Positions 22,498-34,312 of a stretch of 64,000 bases of DNA are shown piece after piece. Every line of letters begins with the position of its first letter. Positions within the stretch are counted from its first letter, which is position 1. The notes below the pieces were generated by a model that saw nothing but the letters and a program-made list of their open reading frames with translations, was not told where the DNA came from and made no database searches. The DNA is from Macrothele yani (Eukaryota > Arthropoda > Arachnida > Araneae > Macrothelidae), in contig CM077025.1 in NCBI GenBank assembly GCA_039090855.1, forward strand, positions 102,218,489 to 102,282,488. The letters are read 5' to 3'. The position numbers were made by a program, and so were the translations under genes.

Positions 22498-24443
22498 TGT
22501 TGGAAAGAGTCATGTTCCCACTGTGCTTCCCCATTTATTTAAACCAATGGGTTCATGCAAAGATGCAACACATACACATGCGACATTGACCACCGTCATC
22601 AATCAGTATAAAAGATTAACCTTCACGACACAGTTATGAGGGTAAGCTTCAAGTGCTTCACGTGCTGAAATCTATAGTTCGCAGTGATGGTTCCAGTGCC
22701 CAGTGGAGGATTTCAGCCCCTGCTATGAGTGACTGTTCCAGAAGTATGCAGAGGTGTCCAGCAGAACAGTAAGTGTATAATATTGTGACGACCCCCCTCT
22801 CGCATAATTAATTGGCGAGAGGCGTGGTTAATTAACGGTTATTGAAACTTGATTGTTGGTCTTAATTAACAGAGAGTTATAATTTAAACACTTGCAAAGG
22901 GCGGTATATTGAGAAAAGATCTTCTAGCACTTTGAATTCAAGTAGCGAGTTGCAGGTGTTTGCCACGAGAACAAAGATCCCATAAACGGAAATGGGACGG
23001 GTCAGAGTTTAAAAGCTATTTCCCATGACTCAAAAGTGTTAGGACTGCAAAAGCGTTTGAAGCTTTTGTCTGTGCCTTGCGCGCGAAACAATGGAAGCTC
23101 TTAGACTTGAAGAGCGGTTTATAATAAAAATGTCGCGGTTTCAAGTGTTGGAATTCACCGCTTACCAATTTCTTGGAGAGGGGAGATTGTTGTTGAGGAC
23201 AGATCCCGTTTGATATCCGAGAGAGCTGGGCCTCGATTTTTCCTCGAGCTAGAAAATGCTTGCCATCCGTCTGCATGCTCTTGCAATTCTGAGCATAAGA
23301 AGTGAAGCCCGCTGAAAAGCATAAGCTGATGAAAGTAACCACCAGATTTACCTAAAAACTTTCTGATCCTCGCCGGGCTACGGATACCTGTCCTAAAGAG
23401 TGATTTCAGGTGAAATGCGGCAGAGAGAAATAATAATTACGGAATATCGCCTCACTCGTGCAGAGCGGAGAAGAGAAACGCCAACAAAGGGGAACCACTG
23501 AGGAGGACACCCCCCTGCCGAGCCTCTTCGCAAAGAAAGCGGGGAGAGAACTTTTGTGCATGTGTCTGAGTACGTGTGTTCAGCGACTAGGGATGATGTC
23601 ATTTTGACGAAGAGACCGTAACCAACGCGGCCTCATCCAAAAAGGGAAAAAGAACTAACCGTAGAGCCGACATATTAGTGAATGTGAGTGAGTGAGTGTG
23701 TTGTTTTCTGGGTGTCATACTGTGGATACTCAAGGACCTATGTAAGTACTTTTTACGAATGCTTTTATTTGTGGCTCATTGTGAACGAACAGACTTTTCG
23801 TTAGGACATATTTTCTGAAACACCGAAGAGGGCCAAAGCTGGCCGGAAATTATAGCTGTGTAATTAGATGAAGAATCCGGTGTAATTTATGCATGTATCC
23901 ATTAAATCCCTGTTTTAATTGTTATACTGTGTCTCCATTGGTTTATTGGTGTACTGTGTCGGCTAATTGGCTAACTAGGTATTGCCGGATTCAGTGATTC
24001 GAATCGCCGTCCGGAAGTAATTGGGCATCCTGACAACTAAGACCCAAAGTACGCAATAATATTTTTATAACTACATTAAGGGAAGCTTCAAGTAGTAAGT
24101 TCTGTTACATGTCTTTTGTTAGTTCAACTGAACATTGAACAGTATTGCTACATGCAAACAGCATTAGACTGCTAGTCCATAGGACGAAAAAGGACTATAA
24201 ATTATTTATGACTTTTATTTACACTAAATGTACCGAAATGTGTACCAAAAGTTCCCAAAATGAAGGAACATTTAATTTTCATTAACTGTAAACATGTGAA
24301 GCTACAGATAAAGCTATTTTACGTTCTTGTTAAAGTGTCTTGGTCTCTATTTAGCAGCTTGTGTTGCAAATTCAGTCTTACTCGGTTAGTGTATTCTAAC
24401 AGCTAGAGTCTATAGAGTTATTAGGAACTGCGCACCTTAAACA
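22498..24443 (+). mobile_element. Solo-LTR-like insertion X, itself interrupted
   Basis: It interrupts the right terminal repeat of the Tc1-like element between TTTCTAA and CTAATGATA, both halves of which are recognisable by comparison with the left terminal repeat at about 21010-21035. It starts TGTTGGAAAG and ends TTAAACA, the TG..CA form of LTRs, with a 4-bp flanking repeat CTAA (5th base C versus T). A TATAAAAG box at 22608 with a likely transcription start downstream fits an LTR promoter. Without the inner LTR it is about 670 bp. There is no internal coding region, so it would be a solo LTR. Superfamily not determined. Confidence 0.65.
22784..24055 (+). mobile_element. Solo-LTR-like insertion Y, nested in X
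   Basis: A 1272-bp segment starts TGTGACGACC and ends TACGCA, in TG..CA form, flanked by a perfect 7-bp direct repeat ATAATAT at 22777-22783 and 24056-24062. The TGTGACG start is common in Ty3/gypsy-type LTRs. A stretch with ATTAAATCCCTG near 23905 could serve as a polyadenylation region. There is no protease, reverse transcriptase or integrase, and the open frames inside (such as 23016-23342, minus) look random. The length of the duplication (7 bp) is more than the usual 4-6 bp and may include a chance match. Confidence 0.65.
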
Positions 24444-24611
24444 CTAATGATACATAATTTTATATTATTCTAAAAAACACCTATGTTGTGAGACATTAAA
24501 CCACAGAAACACTAATTTTCTAAAACATTTCCACAATTTTGCCACTAGTGTAAGTAAAAAAGTTAAAAATTACTTCAAAAGAACAAATGTACGTGTATTA
24601 AATTAATTATA

Positions 24612-25932
24612 CAGGGTGTCCGAGAATTATTGGACACATTACAAAATTACATAAAACAAAACATTAAACAGATAGAAAGAAACTGACTGTACTAACTTAC
24701 ACAATGCAACTACACAAGTTAATAAATTTCCATGTGAGATCCCTTGGTTGCTCATAGTACGTCCAAGCGATACTCGATTTCATGCCACGAATTGGCAAGC
24801 ATCTAAGGAGTTATGGAATTAATAAGCAGCTGTGATACGCTGCACGAGTTCCTGCAAATCAGTACAAGGCATCTGATAGACACGATCCTTCACATAACCC
24901 CACATGAAATAATCCAATGGAGTTAGATCTGGAGAGCGAGGAGGCCATGGAATGGGACCACCACGCCCAATTCATCTGTTGGGGAAATGCTGATTTAGGC
25001 ACTTACGTACACACATTGACCAATGTTGTAAAACGACGTCATATCTTTTGATCTGGGATATAGCGAAATTTTCTAGCATATCCAAGTAAATGTCACCATT
25101 TATGGTTTTTCTGCAGAAAAAGAAAGGGCCAATCACTTCTCTTTTTGATAGGGCACACCACACATTAACTTTTGGAAAATCGCGTTCGAGTTCAATAGCA
25201 GCATGAGGCGGTTCACTGCCCCATATCCTACAGTTGTGACGATTCACAATACCTGATACACGGAATGTGGATTCATCACTAAAAATTACAGTACTGAGAA
25301 AGTTTTCATCGTTTTCCACTCGATTCAGCATATCCACAGTGAAATCGTATTGCGGGAGTATAATCATTTACATGCATCTTTTGCACTATTTGAATTTTAT
25401 AAGCATGCGACTTTAATTTCTTGTGCAATATATCATGAACTGTCGATTTCGGAATGCACAGTTCTCTGCTTGCTTTACGAACGGATTTCCTGGGGCCTCG
25501 TTGGAAACTTTCATTAACTTGGTCAACCGTCTCACCGCTGACGCTAGGCCTACCGACTCCTCCACGATGTTTCACATTGCCAGTTTCTTTAAACTGTTTC
25601 ACCCACCACTTAGTTGAATTTTTTGACAGGGGGTCACAACCACACTCTAAACGGTATCATCTTTTAACTTTAATGACAGACTTTAATTCCGCAAGCCATA
25701 ACACACACATCGCCTTCTGCTGTACGGATGACATGACTACTGATTGCACATTTCTCATACATTCCTTATCAGGCCACACCTAGTGCCATCTATCGGATTC
25801 TGGGAATAACTATTCTGCAAAACAAAAATATAGAAACTGTGTTAGTTATATGTGACATAGAAAAGCAGACAATGCTTATAGTTTTTTTTGTACATAATTT
25901 TGTAATGTGTCCAATAATTCTCGGACACCCTG
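24612..25932 (-). mobile_element. Tc1/mariner-superfamily transposon T with matching ends, transposase broken
   Basis: Inverted ends match over about 40 bp with no visible mismatch (CAGGGTGTCCGAGAATTATT..), flanked by TA at 24610-24611 and 25933-25934. The minus strand encodes the transposase in pieces: 25602 to about 25380 gives the helix-turn-helix part (GNVKHRGGVGRPSVSGE, RELCIPKSTVHDILHKKL); 25367-24972 gives VIFSDESTFRVSG with the first catalytic Asp, FPKVNVWCALSKREVIGPFFF and DVVLQ, after which the block that should hold the second catalytic Asp is deleted. The part after the stop at 24972-24974 reads IPWPPRSPDLTPLDYFMWG, the third catalytic block. A frameshift near 25370, the deletion and the stop make it inactive, although its ends are well preserved. 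Confidence 0.9.
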
Positions 25933-25968
25933 TACAATGTGTATTAATTAAATTCCTAAATACTACTA

Positions 25969-26205
<237 letters not shown>

Positions 26206-26966
26206 CTATGTATCACACAAACACAACTATTAAGGACAAAATATAAATGTCCCACACAGTATCAACTGTAACAGAGATTTCAAAAACAGTAAAAATGTAA
26301 TATAACAAAGAAAATAATAAAACTTCTGACCATTTCCAGTGCTCTGTCTAAAAGCAATTTTTAAAATATACATGGCTTCTTCAAAGAACTGTGATTTTCA
26401 GTTGGCAAATTTCTAAAAATAAGACAATTAATCTCCTCACCGGACTTCAATCATCATTTACTGTCTCTAAAAGGGTTACAGTTAACCATGTGGGACAATA
26501 ATTCTGGTAATTTGAAGTGAAAAGCAATACACCAATTTCTCTAATATGTCTAAAAACATGAATTATCTACAAAGAGTAGTCTGGCACTCCTTGTACATAA
26601 TAGATACTATGCATCTCTCGCATGCCAAGATCATTGTGGGTGTGAAATAAAACGAGTGATTCGAGAGTTTACATTTATTTACGTACAACGCACCACATTT
26701 ATTTGCTTCACTCAAGACACATTGAGCCACAGTACCATACATACGAAGTGGAATTAACATTGAGCCACAGTACCATACATACGAAGTGGAATTAAATCAT
26801 AGCAACAAACAATAAGGTTTACTAATTCCTGACATTAAGAGGTACTTAGATAGGTGGATTAATCAAAAGTTATTGTCCTCAAACAAAGAAAGAAGATATG
26901 TAAGTCATAAAAGCAAATATTTATTAAACTATGGTAGCAGAAAGTATTTCAACTGTTTATTATTAT
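26206..26966. other. Host intron sequence
   Basis: Intron flank of the MBT exon. It contains a perfect 38-bp tandem duplication at 26720-26795 (CATTGAGCCACAGTACC..). Nothing else is supported. Confidence 0.6.
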
Positions 26967-29403
26967 AAAAGGGTTGTTCAATACGTAGTGAGACTTTCAG
27001 TTTCTGCCTAAAAAGAGTCAAAACATGACATACCTAAAATATCGTAATTTCAGGTAAATAAGCCGCACTGGCGTATACACCGCAGCGATAAAAAATGGGG
27101 CAGAGTGAAAAAAAAAATCATCAGAAACGCCGCACCTTCGCAGTAAGGTGGGGTAGTAAAAAGGCGGAGTCTTGAAAACATTACATGGATAAAAATATAT
27201 AGTACCTGATCTTTTAAATAATAAATAAAAATATCAATTAAACGAGATTCAATCTTAAGGGTAACATTTACCCTACTACCTATTTTCTAAAAATTTACTC
27301 GAAAAATTCATAAGGCGCTTAAACCAATTATAAAGCATTTATACCTCAAGAATTTAAAAAATACATGCACAACATTCTGAAAATATCTGGCACACATAGT
27401 TTTTCAATCAAATCCATCAAAAGCAGAAACTTCACTGTCCGAATTAAAAAGTTTTAAAAGCGCACCATCTAAAAAAACTTTGGGGTCGTCCGCATAACTT
27501 TTGCTGTCTTGTGGAGTTTCACCGCAGTTTTTAGAAATAATGTTTGCTTCAGTGAAGCCCGAAATAATCGTCGAAGTTTTGATGTTTTTCCAGGATTCTG
27601 AAAAATATATTTATTTACCTATAGCTTAAAACTAGAAGTATAACTTCTGCATTTCGTCATTTTACTTTTCATGATAACGTAGAACTACGCGTAGCGTACT
27701 CGAGAAAATGCGATTTGGCGATGAACGAATGCACATGTCGCTGACAAAATTTGTATGTGCTGTCAATGACCAATGACAGTCGATCTTGGATAGTAGTCGG
27801 ATATCCCGTTTCAAGAGGGGAGAGAAAGCGTTAGCCCGGATCCACGGAGCGAAGTTGATGACGTCATGAGTTCAAAGAGAGTTATTTGCTAAGAGCATGA
27901 AACAAGGGTGATCCTTGCTAACAAGATCGATTCTCTGCGAAGTTTCCCCTAACCATGGATTTTTTCAGAGTTTTATCAGTCACCTCTCTCCTGCCTGTCC
28001 CACCTCAATCCTATAACCTATTACTAACATCGTTATTCTATTCCCTCTCTATTGAGATATCTTCCTGCGGAAAAAAGAATGGAACAAGCCAAAACGTTTT
28101 TTGTTACATAATTTGGCTCCGCCAAAAAAAAAAAAAAAAAAAGAAAAAGAAAAGAAAAGAAAAAAAAAAAAGCTGTTTACACCGCCATGCTGTATAAGTT
28201 GCGCAGGCCGAAAAATTAATTTTGAACTCCTATACGCCACGGCTTTTCTACCCAAAATTTCGATAACTGCTGCCAGTATTTAGACATCAGTCCCACCGTT
28301 GCACAACTCCTTGTATTCCTGTGGCATAGAAGGCAGGGAGCTGCTGCAACCAGTTACCTACGCTTCACACACCTGATCATTTGAAGTGAAACATTTGCCT
28401 ATGAGAAATTTTTTCATAGGTCCAAAGACGTGAAAATCCCAGGGCAATAGGTCAGAACTATGTGACGGATGTTGAAGCACTTCCCAGCAAAAGTGCTGCA
28501 ATGTCCTTTGCCTGGTAACTGCCATATGTGACCGGGCATTATCATGCAGAAGTACAATATTCTGAGTGAGGTTGTCACGTCTTTCATTTTTAATGGCTTG
28601 CCAAAGCTTCATTAAAGTTTGACAATATCATTCGATATTGATGGTTGATCCTTTTGGTAGCAACTCAAGAAGCAATGGTGCTCGACGGTCAAAGAACAGG
28701 GTTAACATCACCTTGCCTGTGGAATTGGTGGACCATGATTTTTTTTGGTGGTGACAATGATGCATGCTCTGGTGTTTTGACTCTGGATTAAAATGATGAC
28801 AGCGGCTTTCGTTCCCAGCAATAATGTGTAGCAGAATATCTTCACCTTCTTCATGGTAGTGGAACAGATCCTGTAATGATAGTCCCATTCATTGACTCAT
28901 CTGTTCATCGGACACGTTTCGATACCCATGTGGCACAGACCTTATGATATTCAAGGTGCGAATGCATGATCATATCGAAAGTTCCGATGCTCACACCCGC
29001 ACTGTTCACCAGTTCTCGGATTGTGATTCTTTGGTTGGCCTTTACTGCAGCATCCACACATGCAATTGTCATCCCTGAAACAGCATGATGTGGTGCTCCT
29101 AATCTTGGCTGATCTGCAGTGCTTGTTCGTCCACCACTTAAGAGCTGGCACCACTGCATTACAGTATTGCGTGGAAGACAAGCAGGCCCACACATCACCT
29201 TTATTCGTCCATGAATTGCTTGGCGTTTTCCCCACTTTCAAAAACTGAATTACAGCATGTTACATGGCTTCTGTAACAAACAAGCTGTAATGCAGTTGCA
29301 TAGCCTTTAAATTGCCTGTACACTAGCACCACTCATTGACAAAATTAGGAAGCGCACATGAACTCCAGCCAAAGAGTCTCACTACTTATTGAACAGCCCT
29401 TAT
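26967..29403 (-). mobile_element. Mariner transposon M2, carrying pogo-like element E1
   Basis: The ends form inverted repeats around GGGTTGTTCAATACGTAGTG (left) and the complement of GGGCTGTTCAATAAGTAGTG (right). The exact boundary bases and TA duplications are blurred by TA-rich flanks. The minus strand encodes a mariner transposase in broken frames: N-terminal part about 29250-28905, then LLHIIAGNESRCHHFNPESK, where the first catalytic Asp of the usual GDES is Asn, then NARSHMAVTRQRTLQHF and HSSDLLPWDFHVFGPMKKFL, with the third Asp kept. With the missing first Asp, stops and frame changes it is dead. Element E1 is inserted near its left end at 27042-28263. Confidence 0.87.
27042..28263 (-). 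mobile_element. Pogo-like TIR element E1 (non-autonomous), nested in M2
   Basis: The left end (TCGTAATTTCAGGTAAATAA) matches the complement of the right end (TCGAAATTTTGGGTAGAAAA), flanked by TA on both sides. It is a sister copy of E2 at 47980-49212 in inverse orientation. The similarity includes an internal A-rich block and the terminal motif TAAGCCGC. On the minus strand at about 27590-27405 a short coding remnant reads ISGFTEANIISKNCGE and LLKLFNSDSEVSAFDGFD before a stop. This resembles the acidic C terminus of pogo/Tigger transposases, so E1 and E2 may be deletion derivatives. The terminal motif CCGTA-TTT..TAAGCCGC resembles a widespread animal MITE class, from memory. Confidence 0.7.
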
Positions 29404-30062
29404 TATTCAGATTCAGACAAACACAAGAAATGACCCTGACACCAATGAAATGTGATGTAGCTATGCGAATCCATCTGCACAAGCTAAAATCTGACCCGAA
29501 GATAAAAAGAAAAGCTGAATCGCAAGTGTGTTAGTGAGGGGGATTGTTAACTTTTGGTCTAGGATATCTACAGGTTACATCCATCATCTCATACAAGGTC
29601 TGTTTCAAAAAGTTTCTGAACCACTTTTTTTTTATTTTTCCTGGCTTACTTACATGCTATTAACTCTTGTCTCCTTCAAAGCACGTTCCTCCACAGTTGA
29701 TACATCATGCTCAGGTTTTTTTACAGTTTAGGAAACACTGCTTGAAGGCTTGTTTTGAGATCGCACGTAGCCTCATCAGTGAATTTTCTTTTATGTCATC
29801 TAATGTGGCAAAGCACTTACCATTCAGCGGAATTTTCAACTTAGGGAAGAGAAAGAAGTCTGCAGGAGTAAGGTCCAGTGAACAGGCTGGCTGAGGAATG
29901 ACTATTGCATTGTTGTGGTGGAACATCCACGACTTCTTTCTGCAAGCCTCAGAGCAGTTCCTCCGAACACCCTCGCACAATCACTGACGAGCATCACAAT
30001 AAAATTCTTTGTCCATTGTTTGTCCTTGAGGGACAAACTGATGATTTACTACACTATTACAG

Positions 30063-30989
30063 CAGACCTACCAACTTTTAAGAACTGAAATACGTAAAAA
30101 AAATTTCAGTGAAAGTTTCATCGATATGTCCAATGCGTGATGTATCGAACATCTGACAGTTAAGCAAATGATTTGTTGATTTTAGTCGATTTCATATGCT
30201 ATAATTAAGACATATGGTGCTATTTAATGCTTACAGTGATTAAAATGTAACGAATAGCATGCATTCATTAGGCTACATACACAGATAAAAATTTCATTTT
30301 AACTGCAATTATTATGATATTATATATATAGGATGCAACATCAGGTGATACACAACATATCCTAGCCTCTCTTTGACAAATGACGATCCCACCATATCGT
30401 GGTGCATCCTGTTTCCATTAAAGGGGCTCTGATTACTGGCAAATAGCAGTATAACTATACCCGAGATTAGAAGAAATGCATGCTCACCAACCTGCTTGGC
30501 CAGCGTGGTGAGTTATGGTTACCCCCACATGCTTACACAATTGCAAACTTGGCCCTCAGTCTCTAGCAGCTGGAATGTACCTGGCCAAGACAGCGGCCAG
30601 TGAAACCTGGACTTTAAATTTTTATGCCAGCATGTCAGAATACCTTTAGAAAACGTGATTTTTCAAGTCTTATGTGATGCTGATATTTCTCTTTTTCAGT
30701 GGTTACCGCTAATATTAATTTGACAGCATTTTTACTGAGTCTTTATCACTAGGCTGTGAGCAGAGAGGGTGTCGAATGAGGAAGTGGGTGAAAATATGAT
30801 CAGGTAAATCAGAGTATACAGACAGAGTGGTCCTTAAGAACTCTTTTTCCTACCCTCAAAAGTACTAACCTGAAAAGCCAAAGAAAAAAAAAAAGTCAGA
30901 TTTGTAAAACATGTCATCCATAAAATTACTGTAAAACAGGTAGAATTTCTGTAATTTTTACGGGTAAACCGTAAAAGTTGGCAGGTATG
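30063..30989. mobile_element. hAT-like TIR element H3 (MITE), with an RTE 5' fragment inside
   Basis: A 927-bp element starts CAGACCTACCAAC and ends with the complement of CATACCTGCCAAC, flanked by an exact 6-bp repeat TTACAG at 30057-30062 and 30990-30995. Removing it restores the mariner reading through VMLIVFFD..VNHQFVPQGQ. Subterminal CCGTAAAA-type motifs lie near the right end (CTGTAATTTTTACGGG). It has no transposase. The middle, 30331-30615, is similar to the 5' leader of the RTE element at 53985-54275. Confidence 0.85.
30331..30615 (+). mobile_element. RTE 5'-leader fragment inside H3
   Basis: Similar along its length to 53985-54275, the 5' untranslated leader and start of the intact RTE copy: shared phrases include CAGCGTGGTGAGTTATGG, TTGGCCCTCAGTCTC and AGCTGGAATGTACCTGGCCA. 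It follows a TATATATATA run, as the intact copy does. It stops after GCGGCCAGTG, just where the full element continues into coding sequence, and no 3' part of the RTE follows. Confidence 0.8.
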
Positions 30990-31490
30990 TTACAGTCAAA
31001 AAACACGATCAACATCACTTTGACCTGACTTGCAGCACCTTTTTCGGTCATGGAGAACTTGGTGAAACCCACTGAGAAGATTGGGCCTTAGTTTCCACAT
31101 CATATCCGTATGCCCAGGTTTCATCACTGGTTATAACATTATTTTTAAAACTGTCATCAGCATTAGTGCGATCCAAAAGTTCTTGACTGATGGTGATGCA
31201 TTGTTGTTTCTGCTCATCAGTAAGCTGCGTACGAATTTTGCAGACACACGATGCATGTTCAATTTTCCACTTAAAATTTGATGACACAAACCAATAGAGA
31301 AGTTGCAATCCTCTGCAATCTTTCTGACAGTAGGATGATGATTAGAATGAACAGTCTGACACACTTGGGAGATGTGATCATCTGTTGATATTGACAAACA
31401 ACTTAATCGTGGATCATCCGCTATTGACTGCTGACCACTTTTAAAGTGTTGTTACAAATCATAACACTGTGTACGACTCATACTCATCAC

Positions 31491-33647
31491 CATAGATGCC
31501 AACCTCTAAAAGTAGTTTTCAGTAACAAACATGTTCATTTTTCAGTAATTTTCAGTAACAAATTTTTTTTTCAGTAATTTTCAGTATTCCAAGTCTACAG
31601 CGGCAAATTTGGGTATTTAACACTGCAACAAATTTTAATCTGGCAGAACTATTAACAAAATAATAATACGATAAAAAATAATTTGCTAGTGGGAAAATTT
31701 AAAATACTGTCTACCAGAAAAATATAATAAATTACCTCCAGACATGAAGAAAAATTATTCCTTGGAATGTTGGCCAAATTATTATGATAAACTGGCTGTA
31801 GTTGCCATTTTGGCCTTCCTTAGTTCAATTTGCGAAAACTCTGATAGCATAGTTCACTGTGTGCAATGCTGTTTATTTTTTCTACTAATAAAGACAGCAC
31901 ATGAGTACTTAAATTATGTCTGAATTCATTCATGGTTTTTTTCACAATACTGAAAATTCTTTCTGTACTTGCATTGCTATGAGGGACTATTAAAATCATT
32001 TTCATAATTTTGCTTAATGATTCATACTTCAACTGGCCACTTTCATTTTTCATTAAAGAAATTCTGTGCCACACTTCATCCATTCTCCCAGAAGTAACAA
32101 CACAGTTAAAATTTTCAAACTGGTAGTAAGCAAATTCAGATTCCACCTTGTCAGATTCTTCTGGTTTCAAAACTAGAAACAGGGAACACATATATTGGAC
32201 TGATGCAAAAGAAACACTTTGCCTTAATGCTACATCTGCAATTTCAGCATGACTCAGAAATTCATCATTAAGAAACAACACTTTTTACTTGACCTATCAT
32301 ACTGTTAGCATTGTCACAGGAAAATGACACACAGTTGCTCCATGAGATATTTTTTTTAACAAACTCATTGTTCAAAATGTTGAATTTTCACCTATTTTTT
32401 CGTCAAAATATGCTATTGTAATGGGATACAGTTTATTTGCCTGAGCATTATTACTTCTGTCCGTAGATAGAGAAAAAGGATTTTTTTAAACTTCAGATAC
32501 GATGTTACTTGTAGAAACACTGGCCATGTGCTGAATTAGTGCAGTAGCCTTGGTTCTTCCACAAGAATATTTTTGCGACCGCTGATTCGGGAAACATGGC
32601 TTCAGTTTTCGGAAATTTATCCAACATTTTTAAGCTGAAATACAAATATTTATGGAATAAAATTATATCTAACAATACTGGGTAAAGGAAACATCACGAG
32701 AAAAAAAAATTACGATTACCAGAGAAATCTTGCTTTCGTCTACTTTCCGTTTACGAAGGATGAAATTCCGTCCTCCGACGGAGAAAACGACCCCCCCCCC
32801 CGCCGCCGCCACCAATCCTAAAAAAATTTAAGTTCAGTTATGCATCGATTTCGTACATGGTCCAAATGATAACAAAAAAAGACGGAATTCCTCGAATCAG
32901 CGTGAGAATCTCGTCGCCGAAGACTACGGGGAAATTTTCGGGCGGCCTAACTTCCGTTTTCGGAAATCGTTGCCTACAATTTCAAGCTGAAATTATGTAA
33001 TGAAATTATATTTAACAATACTGAACAGAAGCAACATCGCGAGAGAAAAAAAATATGATTACGGGAAAAATCTGCACTTCGTTTAACTGTCGTTTCCGAA
33101 CGTTTAAAAAAACAAAACAACGTCCCCAGACGGAATATGACCCCCCCCCCCCCCAAAAAAAAAACTAATATCCCGAAATTTTTTTTTCACTTTTGCATCG
33201 ATCTTGAAGAAAAAAAAACAAAAAAAAACGGAGGGGACTCCGTGAATCCGCGGAAGAATCTCATGTACGAATTAACCGCTGAATCGATTTCGAATGTCGT
33301 AAGATAACGCTAAAATATCGATGACCAGTAAATTTAAACTTTTGGCGCAAAATTGCGCAGATTTCGTCGAAATGGCGATTTCTTTAGCAGAATGGCGCAA
33401 GAACAACGTTTTGGCGCGGGCTGGCGCAATTGGCGCAGGTCTGGCAGCCCTGAATGTAGCATTTAATTTTTTTCCCCAGAAAAACTTGAAGAACCAACAA
33501 AAAATTTTAAGTTGATGAAAATTTGCTTTCTATCTCAGAAAATTAAATCAAATGGCGATTTTCCGTAATTTCAGCGGTGTTTGTGTACTTTAACAGCAAC
33601 CAAAAATCCGTAAAATTACGGAAAATCCGTACTAGTTGGCATCTATG
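31491..33647 (-). mobile_element. hAT-like TIR element H2 with transposase C-terminal remnant
   Basis: Starts CATAGATGCCAAC and ends with the complement of CATAGATGCCAAC, flanked by an exact 6-bp repeat CATCAC at 31485-31490 and 33648-33653, inside mariner M3. At 32281-31820 (minus) it encodes about 150 residues ending in HSNASTERIFSIVKKTMNEF and LSTHVLSLLVEKIN, the C-terminal dimerisation region typical of hAT transposases. The rest of the transposase is missing or unreadable. Subterminal CCGTAA and TTACGG motifs are present at the right end, and C-rich runs occur at about 32790 and 33140. Confidence 0.85.
31820..32281 (-). pseudogene. hAT transposase C-terminal fragment (dimerisation domain)
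   Basis: A continuous 153-codon frame in H2. The first 110 residues (MLFLNDEFLSHAEIADVA.. WHRISLMKNESGQLKYESL) fit the region just before the dimerisation segment. PHSNASTERIFSIVKK, then EFRHNLSTHVLSLL, matches the hAT dimerisation motif with the usual spacing of the ER-FS pair and RNxLS-type block (here RHNLS). The catalytic DDE residues lie upstream in full proteins and are absent here. The retained frame is longer than expected for the age implied by the rest of the element. Confidence 0.8.
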
Positions 33648-34312
33648 CATCACTATAAACTTACTTTAACATTTTGTAAGTTTCAGTGAATGATTTTCCA
33701 AGCCTAAAGCAAAATTTAGTATTCACACGCTGCTGCTCATTATGATCAGCCGTTTTAAAAAATCACGAACTGCACTTTACACACTCACAGATGAAGCCTT
33801 ACTGAACAAAAAGTTAACAAGACAGAGCTTCGTACTTAGTGCCTGTTTTTAGAACAAGAATCCGCTGTCACAAGACACCTGCAGGATTTTGATGCGACTT
33901 CAAACTTTCGCCTACAACTGGAAGTTTAGAAACTTTTTGAACAGATCTCATACATCATTTTAAAGCTTTTGCCAATAGTAGGTAACCCATATCCTTATAA
34001 CACGTCATCAACTTATTGCCCTTAGAATTAGTAGAGGGTGTCAAGATGTTTAACAGACAGTTTTTGAATTATTTATTTATTTACTTTGAATGTTACAGGA
34101 TTTGTACAAGGTATTTACAAACTTCAAAAAGACTTCGAAGAGTTTCTTGAAGCAATCTGCCTAGACTGTTAAAATGCTACATAATTTGTTGTTACCTGGA
34201 AGCTCTAGCAACAGTCATAATCAAAGTGACAGTACTACATGATCTGAGTTCAACTCTAAGGGTATGACAGGAATGGAGATCACATACACATACAACCTTG
34301 TACATGCATATA

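Larger units (their letters stand above)
20924..24550 (+). mobile_element. Tc1-like transposon with long terminal inverted repeats, carrying nested LTRs
   Basis: Ends (left CACTAATGGCCAAAATTGTG; right the complement of CACTAGTGGCAAAATTGTGG) are flanked by TA at 20922-20923 and 24551-24552. The inverted similarity extends well over 100 bp. The plus strand encodes a decayed Tc1-type transposase: CGLKMSARTVRHRLKDFGL (21665), VSVMIWGCMAEKGV (21950) and VFKQDSAPC around the second catalytic Asp (22100). The first and third catalytic blocks are damaged. The right terminal repeat is interrupted at 22498-24443 by an LTR, so the original element would be about 1.7 kb. Confidence 0.85.
29594..33950 (-). 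mobile_element. Mariner transposon M3, carrying hAT-like elements H3 and H2
   Basis: Ends (left CAAGGTCTGTTTCAAAAAGT; right the complement of TGAGATCTGTTCAAAAAGTT) are flanked by TA at 29592-29593 and 33951-33952. The minus strand encodes a mariner transposase of the type domesticated in SETMAR: EQQRVNTKFCFRLGKS near 33720, then DDHISQVCQTVHSNHHPTV and CNFSIGLCHQILSGKLNMHR (31390-31260), ITSDETWAYGYDVETKAQSS with the first Asp (31130), VMLIVFFD (31010), then FVPQGQ (30035), WMFHHNNA with the second catalytic Asp replaced by Asn (29925), and LDLTPADFFLFPKLK with the third (29880). Two insertions (30063-30989 and 31491-33647), Asn substitution and stops inactivate it. Confidence 0.9.
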
